Part shown: positions 52,065-63,321 of the stretch, piece after piece
Layout of the letters: each line of letters begins with the position of its first letter
Position numbering within the stretch: the stretch's first letter is position 1
NCBI GenBank assembly: GCA_009763385.1
Contig: CM019826.1
Span: forward strand, 93,790,848 to 93,854,847
Reading direction: 5' to 3'
DNA from: Coix lacryma-jobi var. lacryma-jobi
Lineage: Eukaryota; Streptophyta; Magnoliopsida; Poales; Poaceae
DNA: 64,000 nt
Translations under genes and position numbers: made by a program
The notes under the pieces: model-generated
Seen by the model: only the letters and a program-made list of their open reading frames with translations
What the model was told of the DNA's origin: nothing
Databases searched by the model: none

Positions 52065-54128
52065 GTGCTCGTCGACTTTCTCCGCGCGAACATCGACATG
52101 TTTGCGTGGGGCCCCTCGGACATGCCAGGCATACCGAGGGAAGTCGCCGAGCATGCCTTGGAGATCCAGGCCGGGTCCAGACCGGTGAAGCAACGCCTGC
52201 GCCGCTTCGACGAGGAAAAGCGCAGGATCATTGGCGAGGAGGTGCACAAGCTTTTGGCGGCCAGGTTCATCAAGGAGGTATTTCACCTAGAGTGGCTAGC
52301 TAACCCTGTACTAGTTAGGAAAAAGAATGGAAAAATGCGGATGTGTGTAGACTACACTGGTTTGAATAAAGCATGTCCAAAAGTTCCATTTCCTTTACCT
52401 AGAATTGATCAGATTGTCGATTCCACTGTGGGGTGTGAAGTACTTTCATTTCTTGATGCGTATTCCGGCTACCACCAGATTAGGATAAAAGAATCCGACG
52501 AGCTCGCTACCTCTTTTGTCACGCCTTTTGGTATGTATTGCTACATTACAATGCCCTTCGGCCTTCGAAACGCTGGGGCAACGTACCAACGTTGCATGCA
52601 GCATATCTTTGGCGAACACATAGGCAAAACCGTCGAGGCCTACATCGATGACATCGTGGTTAAAACCAAGAAAGTCAGGAACCTCATCAGCGATCTCGAG
52701 ACCACGTTCGAGTGCCTCTGGGCCAAGAATGTGAAGCTCAACCCCGAGAAATGTGTCTTTAGTGTGCCCCGGGGCATGCTACTTGGCTACATTGTCTCGC
52801 AACGAGGGATCGAGGCCAACCCCGAAAAGATCTCAGCAGTCACGAGGATGGGCCCAATTCGAGACCTCAAGGGCGTACAGAAAGTGACAGGCTGCCTAGC
52901 TGCTCTCAGTAGGTTCATCTCGAGGCTAGGGGAAAAGGCGCTACCTCTCTACCGCTTGCTGAAGAAGACGGAACGCTTTGCGTGGACCCTTGAAGCCGAG
53001 GACGCCCTAACCAAGTTGAAGGGGTTGCTGACTTCCGCGCCAATCCTCGTGCCGCCACGACCAGCCCAGGGTGACGATCCCCCCGAGTCCCTTCTCCTCT
53101 ATGTGGCCGCAACCACTCAGGTGGTCAGCGTGGTCATAGTCATCGAGAGGCACGAGGAGGGTCGTGCGTTGCCGGTCCAACGACCGGTGTACTTCACCAG
53201 TGAGGTGCTCTCCGAGGCCAAGGTTCGGTACCCACACATCCAGAAGCTTCTCTACGGCATCATCATCACGAGGCGCAAGCTCCAGCACTACTTCCTCGCT
53301 CATCCCGTAACGGTGGTGTCATCCTTCCCCCTCGGTGAGATCATCAACAATCGGGAGGCCACGGGGCGCATTGCCAAGTGGTCCGCCGAGCTAATGGGGG
53401 AGGCCATCACCTACGCCCCGCGAAAAGCCATCAAGTCGCAAGCGTTGGCAGACTTCGTTGCTGAATGGACCGACACCCAGCTCCCGCCGGCGCAAATCCA
53501 AGCCGAGCTCTGGACCATGTACTTTGACGGATCCCTCATGAAGACGGGGGCAGGCGCAGGCCTGCTCTTCATCTCACCCCTCAGAGTCCACATGCGCTAC
53601 CTGCTACGCTTGCACTTCCCCGCCTCCAACAACGTCGCCGAGTACGAGGCCCTCATCAATGGGCTGCGCATCGCCCTCGAGCTCGGGGTCCAACGCCTCG
53701 ACGTTCGAGGGGACTCGCAGCTCATCATCAACCAGGTTATGAAGGCTTCGAGCTGCATCGATCCCAAGATGGAGGCATACTGCGGAGAAGTGCGCAAGCT
53801 AGAAGACAAGTTCTACGGCCTCGAGCTCAACCACATCGCTCGAAAATACAATGAGGCCGCAGACGAGCTGGCAAAGTTGGCGTCCACGCGCGGCACGGTT
53901 CCACCAGATGTCTTCTCGAGGGACGTTTTCGAGCCATCCGTCAAAATCGGCCCGGGGGCTGGCCCCTCGACGCCACACCTCGAGCCAGACGCGGGGGCTC
54001 GACCATTAACGCCACCCCTCGAGAACGACCCCTCGACATCCGATGAGGCAATGCAGATTGATACGCCCACCTCTCCTTCATCGCGACCCCTCGACTGGCG
54101 GACGCCCTTCCTCGACTACCTGGCGTAA
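52065..54128 (+). pseudogene. pol: Element F reverse transcriptase and RNase H
   Basis: 687 codons are open. Family start D-M-P-G-I-P near 52118; K-Q-R-L-R-R-F near 52190; V-R-K-K-N-G-K near 52315. Catalytic Y-I-D-D near 52643. The C-terminal connection follows, then RNase H with Y-F-D-G-S near 53521, N-N-V-A-E-Y-E-A near 53626 and D-S-Q-L-I near 53712. TAA at 54126 separates it from integrase, which continues in the same frame. Both catalytic motifs look intact. Confidence 0.94.
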
Positions 54129-55337
54129 GGCGTGCTACCGGAGGATAAGACGGAGGCCCGATGCATCGCTCGAAAGGCCAAGACCTACGTCATCTACGGC
54201 GACAAAAGAGAGCTGTACCGTCGCAGCCCATCAGGAATCCTTCAACGCTGTATCCCCCTCGAGGAGGGACGCAGGCTCCTCAACGACATGCACTCGGGGG
54301 CTTGCGGCCACCACGCAGCGCCAAGGACCCTGGTAGGGAACGCCTTCCGACAGGGCTTCTACTGGCCAACCGCTATCGGAGACGCCAAGCGCCTGGTCCA
54401 AGCTTGCCAAGGGTGTCAGTTCTACACCAATCAAACGCACCAGCCCGCGCACGCCCTGCAGATGATCCCCATCACTTGGCCGTTTGCCGTCTGGGGGCTC
54501 GACCTCGTGGGCCCCCTCAAGATGACAACTGGAAAGTGCACGCATGTGCTCGTGGCCATCGACAAATTCACCAAGTCGATCGAGGCCAAACCCATAGGCG
54601 ACCCCACCTCCGAGAAGGCTATCGAGTTCATCGCCGACATCATGTACCGGTTTGGGGTGCCTAACGTCATCATCACCGACAATGGCACCCAATTCACGGG
54701 CAAAAAGTTCACCAACTTCTGCGACGACAACAACATTCGCGTGACCTGGGCCTCGGTCGCGTACCCTCAATGCAATGGGCAGGTCGAGCGCGCCAACAGC
54801 ATGATACTCCATGGGTTGAAGCCGAGGCTGTTCAAGAGCCTCAAAAACTTCGGAAAGGGGTGGGCTGCAGAGCTCCCCTCGGTGCTATGGGGCCTCAGGA
54901 CTACGCCGAGTCGAGCCACCGGGTTTACTCCGTTCTTCCTAACCTACGGCGCCGAGGCTGTCTTGCCTACGGACCTCGAGTACGGCTCCCCTCGACTTCG
55001 AGCCTACAACGAGCAAACCAACGATGAAAGGCTCGCCAACGCCATGGACCAGCTCGAGGAGGCCCGAGACGTGGCGCTCATCAACTCCGCGCGCTACCAG
55101 CAAACACTTCGACGCTACCACGACAAGCACGTGCGCAAGAGGGACCTGGCGGTGGGGGACCTCGTGCTTCGACGGCTGCAGGATAATCAAGGGCGCCACA
55201 AGCTCACCCCTCCATGGGAGGGCCCGTACACCGTAGCTGAGGTGCTCAAGCCAGGAACATACAAGCTCTATGACGGTCAAGGCAGGATCCTGACGAACGC
55301 ATGGAACATATCTCAGCTACGTCGCTTCTACCCTTAA
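54129..55337 (+). pseudogene. int: Element F integrase
   Basis: In the same frame as reverse transcriptase after TAA 54126. Zinc region H-H...C-Q-G-C (about 54310-54420). Catalytic core: Asp in G-L-D-L-V-G-P (near 54500), Asp in I-T-D-N-G-T-Q-F (near 54678) and Glu in N-G-Q-V-E-R-A-N (near 54787). All three are present, unlike B where the first is Asn. It ends W-N-I-S-Q-L-R-R-F-Y-P at 55337. The domain is open throughout, but the upstream stops mean it cannot be made as part of an intact polyprotein. Confidence 0.94.
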
Positions 55338-55890
55338 AGGCCTCGAGGCCTTGTTCATTTTGTTGCTTTGTACAAACATGTTAAACATGAACGAGCAAAC
55401 TCGTGCACTGTCTTTCATATTACTTAGCACCTTAAGGTAGCCTCGACCCTTCTTTGCCCAGGGTCGAGCCTCCCTCGGGGGCTGACAGGGGGGACTCCCC
55501 CCCAGACACCGGAAAAAACACGTTTTTCTTTTCAAAAATTCGACCCTCATCTCGACTCGTACCTCGAGCGAACTAGCAACGTCTAAGTCTGAAAATACCT
55601 CGAGCTTCCAAGAGTCGGGAGGCGTCGACGTAGACGGCCACCTACGCCCCCGGGCTACGGTACCCTACCTACGCCTCCCCTCGAGGAACTCGTGACGCGT
55701 ATCGAAGGAACACAGACCAAGCCTGCAGAAACTCGAGCTAACGACAAAGAGAAACGATCGAATAAATTTGAAAAGAAAAATGGCTTCGTTAAACAAACAA
55801 GTCATATATACACATGTTGACCTCGACAAGCCATAAGTCATGACATAATCTCTTACAAGGGCCTCGACGCCCAAATTTGGCACGCAGGCC
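55338..55890 (+). other. Element F spacer after integrase
   Basis: No gene is supported. CTCGGGGGCT at 55474-55483 is a polypurine-like look-alike. The stretch ends at the last codon of the antisense gene. Confidence 0.5.
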
Positions 55891-58800
55891 TTATTCCTCG
55901 TCGGTCTGGTACTCTTCCCCGAGATCTTCCGCAGCGGGCTCAACCTCGACGTCCTGGCCAGGAGGAGGCGGGCCTTCAACACCGCTGCCTGCGTCAGGAG
56001 GCAACACATCTTCCTCAAAGATCTTCGTGAACGCCGCACCCGGTTTGTCCACCTTCTCGAGGATCTTCTCGACACGGCGGTCATTCCATTCTTCGTCCTT
56101 CCCCTCGATTTCGATGAAGCCCTTGGCGACGACATTGACCGGGAAGCGGAAGCCGGAGCGGACGGCCACGAGCGCCTGCTTGACGCCATGGTGGAGAGCG
56201 TGCCGAACGCGGTCCCGCGCGGCCACGTCAAAATAGCACAAGGCGTCCACCAGGGCGTCGCCCCGAGCCACCGTGCCCTCTGCCGCGGCCACCGGAGGGG
56301 CACCCCACATGGAGCTGAGCCTGTCGAGGGTAACGCCTGCCCGCTCCGCCACCATGGCTTCATCTTGAAGTTGATCCACGAGGGCCCTGTTCGTCTCGCG
56401 AAGCTCTTCGGCGGTCTTCTCGACTCTGTGCAACAAACAAGAAAGAGTGAGACCGCGACGTGACAAAAACTTCGAAATCAAGGCAAAGACAAGGCATGAA
56501 AATTACCATCGCAGTGCGCGCCCAGAGCGGCGAGGTCGCTGGCGAGGCCCTCGACGCGCTGCTCGAGCCTACGCTTCTCGGACAGCACGTCAAGCTTTTC
56601 AGCCCTGAGGCCTTCGACCAGCTTTCCCGTATCGGCAAGGGCCAGATCCTTCTGGATCACCTCTTGCCGTGCCGCCTCCGCTACAGCCTGGGTGGTGGCG
56701 ACTCCGTTCTTGGCCTCCTCGGCCTCCTTCTTCGCCGCCTCCCGCTGCGGATCGGGCGGTGGGCGGCTTCGCCTTGGGCCCTCTCGGCCTCCTTTTTCAC
56801 GCTCTTCCGCTGCGGGATAGGCGGTTTAGCGGCTAACATGCGAGCATGGCGGACATCTTCTTCGAACGCCCGCTCGGACCCAGCGCGGTGTGTGGCCAGC
56901 CTCCTTTGCCTTGAGAGGCTCGTCCCGAGCGCGCCGAGCCTCCGCCTGTGCGGCGTTGAGCCGGTCGCAATCCAGGGCGTTCTGATCCAGCTCGACACGA
57001 GCTCTTGGAGTTGCCGCCCTGCGCACTTCAGCGAGGGCAGCGCCGCCCTGCCGGACTCTCCGCTTCTTCCGAGAAGGACTGCTCCGCCTCCGCCAAGAGC
57101 ACGGCCAGCTACCTGAAGATCACAGCCTGCTCCTGCGGAGTTCCCGGCCCGAGGCCGATCGCTCCACGGGGATTCAGGGCGGGGAGGAGCTCGGCCGCGT
57201 CGGATATGACCAAGCAGAGCGTCAAGATCGGACGATGGGCGGCCCTCGGACCTCCGGGCGCTCAAGCAAGCGACAGCTGCAAACAAAACCACCGGCGGCA
57301 ACGGCTGGGCTCTCCCGCACTCCGCCGTCTCATCCTGCTGGCTTCGTCCGAGGCGATGGTACGGCCCGCGTGAGAAGAGGACAGGACAGAAGCGCGGGGT
57401 GAGCGGCGCTTGAAGGGTGGCTCGTCGCCAACCTCTCTCCCCTCGTCGGGTTCCCTCCGGCGTCTGTCGACCCCCGGCCGGTTGCCTCGAGTGCTTACTC
57501 CAGTATGTTGAGGCCCTCGACCCGGGGGGGGGCGGGGCACCCGCTCCAGCTCGTCCAGGAGCTCCTCAACGTCGGCAACCCTCTCCACGACGCCTCTCCC
57601 CCTTCCCCTTCTCCGCGGGCCGGTCGGTCGACCGGGAACTCAAGACCGCCGACCCTTCAGCCCAGACGCCAACGGAGCCATGCCTATGCTCGGGAGCATC
57701 CCTCCGAGATGGTCGTCGCGAAGGGGGGGAGGAGTGGCCCTCTCGATAGACGCAATCAAGGAGGAGGAGGAAGGAAGAGGAGGATGGCGGTGCCACGGAC
57801 GGACGCAGGTGCGGCGGCAAGGCTTGGAGCCAGGAGCGTGGTCCTTGCTGAGAAAAAGAAGAACAACGTCGTCAGAAAAGGAACGATAAGAAGATTCGAC
57901 CGTGTCGACGGCGGCGGCCTCACAAAGATCAGTTGGCCGGCCATCTGGTTTCCCGAGGCAATGGCCGCTCGAGCCCGCGCAAAGCCAGCGGATCCCAGCG
58001 GAAAAGAGGAGCCATAGCTTCGAGGTGCTTGGACCTCGGCAGAAACGCGAGGTCTTGGCCCGCTGGAAGACAGGGGACCATCTCCTGCCGGGGGCGCTTT
58101 TCCCTGAAAAGCAGAAAACAGCACATATCACCAAGGTAAAAAGGTAAAGTTTCCTCACCAACGAAATTAAGGAGACCTACTCACCCAAAGTGAGGGCGGG
58201 ACCTCTTCCCCGAATCGCCGGACCCGCTCAGGGCTTCGAGCCCGACCCATAGCTCGAGCCACGCCCCTGAGCCGTCTCCACGTGGCTTGGACGGGGGGAA
58301 AGCGCCCGATGCGTCTCGTGGCCCGACCCCAGTGGGGTGCTCTCCTCCTGCCTTTTGTCCCGGGGGGACCGTGTCCCCCTCGAGCGGTCCTCGTGGCGCC
58401 CTTCCTTGCGCGGGCTCCGGGACCTGCTCCGGCGCACGTGCCGGCGGTCGCGTCCCCCCGCGTCGGTCTCCTTCTCCCGACGACGGTGCGGTGAGGAGCT
58501 CCGGGAGCGCTCATGGCTCCCCGCCCGCGGTCATCATGGCGGGGGCTCGACGCCCCCTCATGTTGCCCGCTCCTCCGCGGGCTCGACGCCGCCCCCCCTC
58601 GACTTGCGGCGATCGGACCCGGAGTCCCTCTCGACGTGTTGGCCGCTTCTCGAGGGCCGCCCTTCTCGAGACCCCCCGCCTGGGCAGACGTGGCCGTGGC
58701 CTCCTTCTGTGCCGCGCGACGGCGCCCCGGGTCCGAGGCTTCCTTGCGTCCGGGGCACGTCACGTCCGCACGGAGCTCAACGGGCCTTGAGCCCCCGACG

Positions 58801-60266
58801 AGGCAGGGCTCGGCACCGCCGCCTTCCGCTGCTGCGTCCCGCGCGATCCTTTCGCCGAGGGACCTCCAGACATCCTCCTGCACAGAGGAACGGTCAGCCC
58901 GGACGTCGACGACCCCCGCGCGCTCTCAGACGCGCATCCATCCCTCGTCGTCACTTTCCTCCTCATCATCACTCTCCTCCTCCGAGCTCGAAGAGCTGAG
59001 CTCGGGGGACCCATCTCCAGGCTGCCGGTTACGACGAGCCCTCGCCAGCCTCTGCTCCCGAGCCGAGCGACGCAAGTTTTTGTCTTTCTCTTTCTTCTTT
59101 CTGGCATCCTTGCTCTCCTTGTCTTTCTGAGCAGAGAGGCGCCTCACCTGGGTATCCGCGGCGTCCTCCCTCACCGGGGGCCTCGACGCACGACAAGTAA
59201 ACGTCCCCTGCGAGAGAAGAAGCATGACGAGAAAACCACAAGAAGAATGTACAAGGTTCGGAGAAGAGAAAGGGGGAGGAGGCTCGGGGCGGCTTAGCTC
59301 GAGGGGGGCTTACCAGGTCAAGACACCCCTTGTCGGGTGCCATGGCGATCAGGTTGGTGTCCTCAGGGACGAACGACCCTTGGATCGTGATCGACACCCG
59401 GAGACGCCCTCGCTCCGAGGCAGCCTCTCCTCGGCCATCCTCGACCGATTTAGCGCCTCGAGCTGGGCCTTCGGCCCCATCTCGTGCATAAGAAGGGGGC
59501 GGTCCGACGCCAGCGGAAGACCCTTCGCTGATGGAACGCCCAGATGAACGCCTGGACGGTCAGATTCTTCTCGTCCACCAGCATCCTCATCATCTTCACT
59601 CATCAGCGCGGAACCAGGTGGCGTTGCCTGTCCGCCGCGACACCCCAGGTCCACTTCTCCGGGCGCTGAGTGAGGACCCTGCCGGTGTACTGCGGAAGGA
59701 GACCACCTTCATTCCGCAGGTAGAACCAGTGGTCGTCCCACCCAGCCTGGTTGGTGGAAAGCTTGTAGCGGAGGTATTCGCGGGGGACATTGGCCGACGA
59801 GGTCCCAGCCCTCGCAGTGACGGTGAGGGAGCCCATGCGCACGAGCCGCCTCCCGCTGGGCTTCAGGGCCTTGATGAAGAGCTCGCCCTGGAAGAGGTGG
59901 ACGAACATCTCCCAGTGCGGCTCGATCTTCAAGTACCCCTCGCACACCCGCGGCGAAGATGGCGGCGTGCGAGATTGAGTTGGGGGAGAAGTGTTGCAGC
60001 TCCACCTCGTAGTGGTGGGTCAACGCCCGCATGAAGCGGCACGGCGGGACACCGAGCCCCATGCGGTGGTAGCGCGTGAAGCTCACCACGTACCCCTCCG
60101 GCGGGTGCGGCTCCCGGTGATCCGCCGACGGGATAGCCCACCACGCGGGTCCCTCCTCCGGGTTGGGACAGAGAAGCCCCTGGGCCACCAACGAGTCCAT
60201 CTCGCGCTGCATCACCTTCGTCGGGCTCCAGTCTTCGGCCGGCAGCACTTGTGTCTGGGCAGCCAT
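55891..60266 (-). pseudogene. Element F antisense spliced gene (gypsy-associated ORF, broken)
   Basis: It runs opposite to pol. ATG 60266 (M-A-A-Q-T-Q). The conserved core L-T-H-H-Y-E-V-E-L and S-P-N-S-I (near 59980) continues, after a frameshift near 59945, with V-C-E-G-Y-L-K-I-E-P-H-W-E, the equivalent of B's and C's H-L-C-E-A-x-L-G. Candidate introns, all GT-AG: 59208-59313 (106 bp, in frame), 58104-58184 (81 bp) and about 56424-56506 (83 bp). After the first there is a K/E/R-rich run (A-R-K-K-K-E-K-D) and an acidic S/E/D run near 58930-59000. The last exons (55891-56660) read as probable coiled coil, then an acidic tail E-E-Y-Q-T-D-E-E. The region 56681-58100 is GC-rich with conflicting frames, so exons there are uncertain. 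Function unknown. Confidence 0.68.
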
Positions 60267-60405
60267 GGCAATGACGGCGCGTACCCGAGCAGCGGACGGA
60301 CGGCCGGAAAATTCCCAATCGACTAACTCGGGAAGAAGGCGTGCGGAGGCTACGGCGGCGGTGACGGCAAAGGCAAAGTAAAGGGTCCCTCTTCCCCTCT
60401 TTCAT

Positions 60406-60413
60406 TATTTATA
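60406..60413 (-). promoter_or_regulatory. TATA box of the F antisense gene
   Basis: TATAAATA on the minus strand, 147 bp upstream of the ATG at 60266. It is the same octamer as in C. Confidence 0.6.
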
Positions 60414-61431
60414 AGAGAAAACCCCAACCCCAGCGTGCGGGGTTTCCCCACGACGGCGGAAAAAGTAACCGCACGCATTTAATGTGCCCACCTAACCGCA
60501 TCTCGAGCTGGTCGACAGGTACACGCGGCAACTCCGCATCCGCTCCACTTCTCCGGGCCCGCCACGGGCCGCCGCTCTGACTTCTTGTCGGTCGCCCTAG
60601 CGCCACGATCTCCACTACCACGCCTCGCCTAAAAAGGCGCACCCAACGGGCGGAAGGTTTCCAAGCGACGGAGACTTCCCCAGGAAGGTAAAAACGGGCC
60701 CCGGCCCTAAGTCTCGAAGCAGCGAAGGCTGGCCCTCGAAGAGGGTTCGACAGCCGCTTCGAGCACCCGAGTCAGGGACACCAAGGGGTGCCACTCGCAG
60801 CATCACTCGAGGGCCAAGCCCTCGAGGCCCCTCACGTGTATCCAAGGCGGGGAGCACGACATGCAGTGAGATCCCCTCGGAGGGAGGCATCGAGCCACCG
60901 GGTCCTATCGAATGGACCCGGCACTCCTGCAGACTGAGCACCCATGCTTTATGAGATCGCCTCCGGGCTACAGTCGACCCCATCAAACGGGGCACGAGGT
61001 CTCACTTGGATTCCCCGTTACCAGCTCACCGGGAACCTCGATACTCGCCCGCTCGTGGTAGTGCGAGGCATCCCCCCTCGCATCCGATCGAAAGGACTCG
61101 CGGGATGACAAGTCGGGGCAACCGGCGTGCCGGACGACTCGAAGTGCCGGCTGGTCGGTTCGCCTGGCACCCCTCGATGAAAGAGGGTAAAAACTCGGGG
61201 GCTCCACACCCTGAACCTAAAAACGCAACTAACATTCACACTCACAAACAGCCCACGAGGGAGTCCTAACCACTCCCCCGCGGCCTCGGGGCTACACCCG
61301 CGGGTGTCGCTCGCACGACACCCACGGAATCAAAGCAACCGAACCCTCGAGATCCGGCTGGCTAACCCTTGAGATCCTAGTTGGGAGCCCCTACTCGAGT
61401 GCAAACACTCAAACAAGGGCTCGGGGGCTAC
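60414..61431 (+). other. Element F 3' non-coding region
   Basis: No supported gene. CTCGGGGGCT occurs at 61194-61203 and again at 61420-61429 directly before the 3' LTR (polypurine tract). Confidence 0.65.
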
Positions 61432-62666
61432 TGTCGGGGGAACACCAAAGGGGTACCCCAATCAACGCGAACAAATAGGTTAAGCCTAGAAACCAATTAA
61501 TAACCCAGCTAGGCTAACCTTCCAAGAAACCAACCCCTCGGAGCCTGCAACGCTGGCCCACCGCCAGGGAGCTTAGACTTGCCAAAACCTTACCGACCGC
61601 CTTCTGGTAACCTGCCCCTCGAGCCCGCTATAGCTATGCACCGCTCCTCGGGACCCCGCACGGGGACCTCGAGCCCCTCCAGCACGATAGCCTATCCCTC
61701 GAGGCTCATCACACCCTAGGCCTCGAGCTGGAGCTCAACCTCTGCTCACCCGAGCCCTCCGCGCCCGGCCTCGAGCGAGCGCTCCACTACCCTTCGAAGC
61801 CCTCCACGAAGAGGAAGCTTCCTGCTCCTCACCCCATACCGCGCATTTAATGCATCCACCTACTCCAGTCACGTCCTCTGCAACCCGACGTGAACCACAG
61901 TGAACCAGGGCAGAGCCAAGTCTCATTTTCACAACAAGCATGGGTAAAAAGGCACCAATACGACACTGTTAACCCATATCTTACACTATTGCACGTCCAA
62001 GCCACGTCTCGAGGCCCGGATACCTGCTGCTCAATCGGGTTTCCCAAGACTTGCCCATAACTGCGGGGACTAGAACCCCCCGCAGGCGCCACCTCGAGGC
62101 CGGCTCTGAGCCCCTCGAGCCCTGGCTACTTTCACACTATTGGAGGACGGGTACCCCAAGACCCGGAGGGACCCCGCCGTGTCCTGCACGTGCCGGGATG
62201 GGTGTTGTACGGCTTCCACGTCGCCACGCCTCCACGTCCGCGCCCAGGATGGAGGCCACGCATCAAGGACGCCCCACAGCAACACCCACGTTGGCTACAG
62301 TGGCTTCGACAAGACAGAGTTCCTGCCCTTTGCCATACCGAGTGCTGTACATGTCAATCCTGTGTAAACCCAGGCCCCCTCTTGATCTATAAAAGGGGAC
62401 GCCAGGGCCCTTCGCGCGAGAGAGACAACACACGAGTCCACACCACACATACACGAGTCCGGACTCTGGTCCACGCTCACTGAGCTTGTATTCGCCCCTG
62501 TACAGCACTTAGGTGCAAGTAATACAAGAGTCTCCTCCCCCGCTGGACGTAGGGCTTCTTTCCCGAACCAGGATAATCCTTGTGTCATCTTGCATCACCA
62601 TCCAGGAAGAGAGCACGCGATCATATTACTCGTTGGTGTCATACCCCCGGGTTCGAAACACCGACA
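61432..62666 (+). repeat. Element F 3' LTR (1,235 bp)
   Basis: It starts TGTCGGGGGAACACC and ends ACACCGACA; TATAAAAG at 62388-62395. Ten bases shorter than the 5' LTR because of ten single-base losses. Followed by ATAAT. Confidence 0.96.
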
Positions 62667-62671
62667 ATAAT

Positions 62672-62829
62672 CATCTCATAAGCATAAAGCATTCATATGT
62701 TGCTTTCTTTTATTTGCAAAAGTGTCATTTCATGTGATAAGTTACATAGATAAGCTTTGATGAATGTTTGTTTGGCTTGTTTTTGAAGAGTTTTTATCTT
62801 TTTAGTAGTTTAACCTTGTTAAAGAGTAC
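62672..62829 (+). mobile_element. Element J, right part
   Basis: 158 bp of AT-rich sequence continuing J after F's target-site copy. No gene. It is cut at 62830 by LTR H. J could be an LTR, but nothing beyond its start is diagnostic. Confidence 0.4.
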
Positions 62830-63321
62830 TGTTGACACTGGTTATCTATCATAATTAAGGGATAAATAAATATGAAAAGGGCAAGAATTGATCACCAACA
62901 AAGGTTTAGGTTTCAACTGACAATATTCCACGAGTTTTTGGTGAACTATGATTCTGCAGGGACTAAACCAGGAAATCAACACCGATAGCTCCATAGAAGG
63001 AAACCGACGGGAGATTTGCCACCACCACGTCAGGATTATTCTAGAAGACTCCAGAGAACGTAGGAAACACCAGGAGGTCGACCACATGAGAGGCCGCCAG
63101 GTGGGACCGGTCGGTCCCACCTTTAGACCGACCGGTCTGCCACCACCGGCCCGCTGGCCTCCGCTTCTGGAAGCTTGCTCCCAACCGACCTCTAGGAATG
63201 CATCTCGGCTGTACCTAAGTCGGTTTTGATCCAGGCCACGGTTCATCGCCCAGGGCTATATAAACACCCCTACCCCTCTCCAGACATCATGGTTTGATTA
63301 TTAGACATCATCAACCCAGTA
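62830..63321 (+). mobile_element. Athila-type LTR H, 5' part
   Basis: It starts TGTTGACAC, like G and E. GACCGGTC-containing palindromes lie near 63106 and 63130, and TATATAAA at 63257-63264. The layout (palindromes, then a GC-rich stretch, then TATA) matches G. It is interrupted at about 63322 by element I. Open frames here (62842-63246 minus; 62948-63229 plus) look non-genic. Confidence 0.7.

Larger units (their letters stand above)
47845..62666 (+). mobile_element. Element F: complete Tat/RIRE2-like gypsy retrotransposon (14.8 kb)
   Basis: LTRs at 47845-49089 (1,245 bp) and 61432-62666 (1,235 bp); target-site copies ATAAT at 47840-47844 and 62667-62671. Order: PBS, gag, protease, reverse transcriptase, RNase H, integrase, 3' region with an antisense gene, LTR. 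GC-rich throughout and dense in CTCGAG/CCTCGAG words, unlike its neighbours. About 27 substitutions between LTRs by eye (near 2%), plus ten single-base gaps all in the second LTR. Gag-pol has three stops in pol, one in gag and at least two frameshifts. Confidence 0.95.

Noticed and set aside
58167..58883. Minus-strand frame of about 240 codons as an independent gene in F
   Set aside because: It falls inside the antisense gene region and is Arg/Gly-rich from high GC; at most it is part of an exon of that gene.
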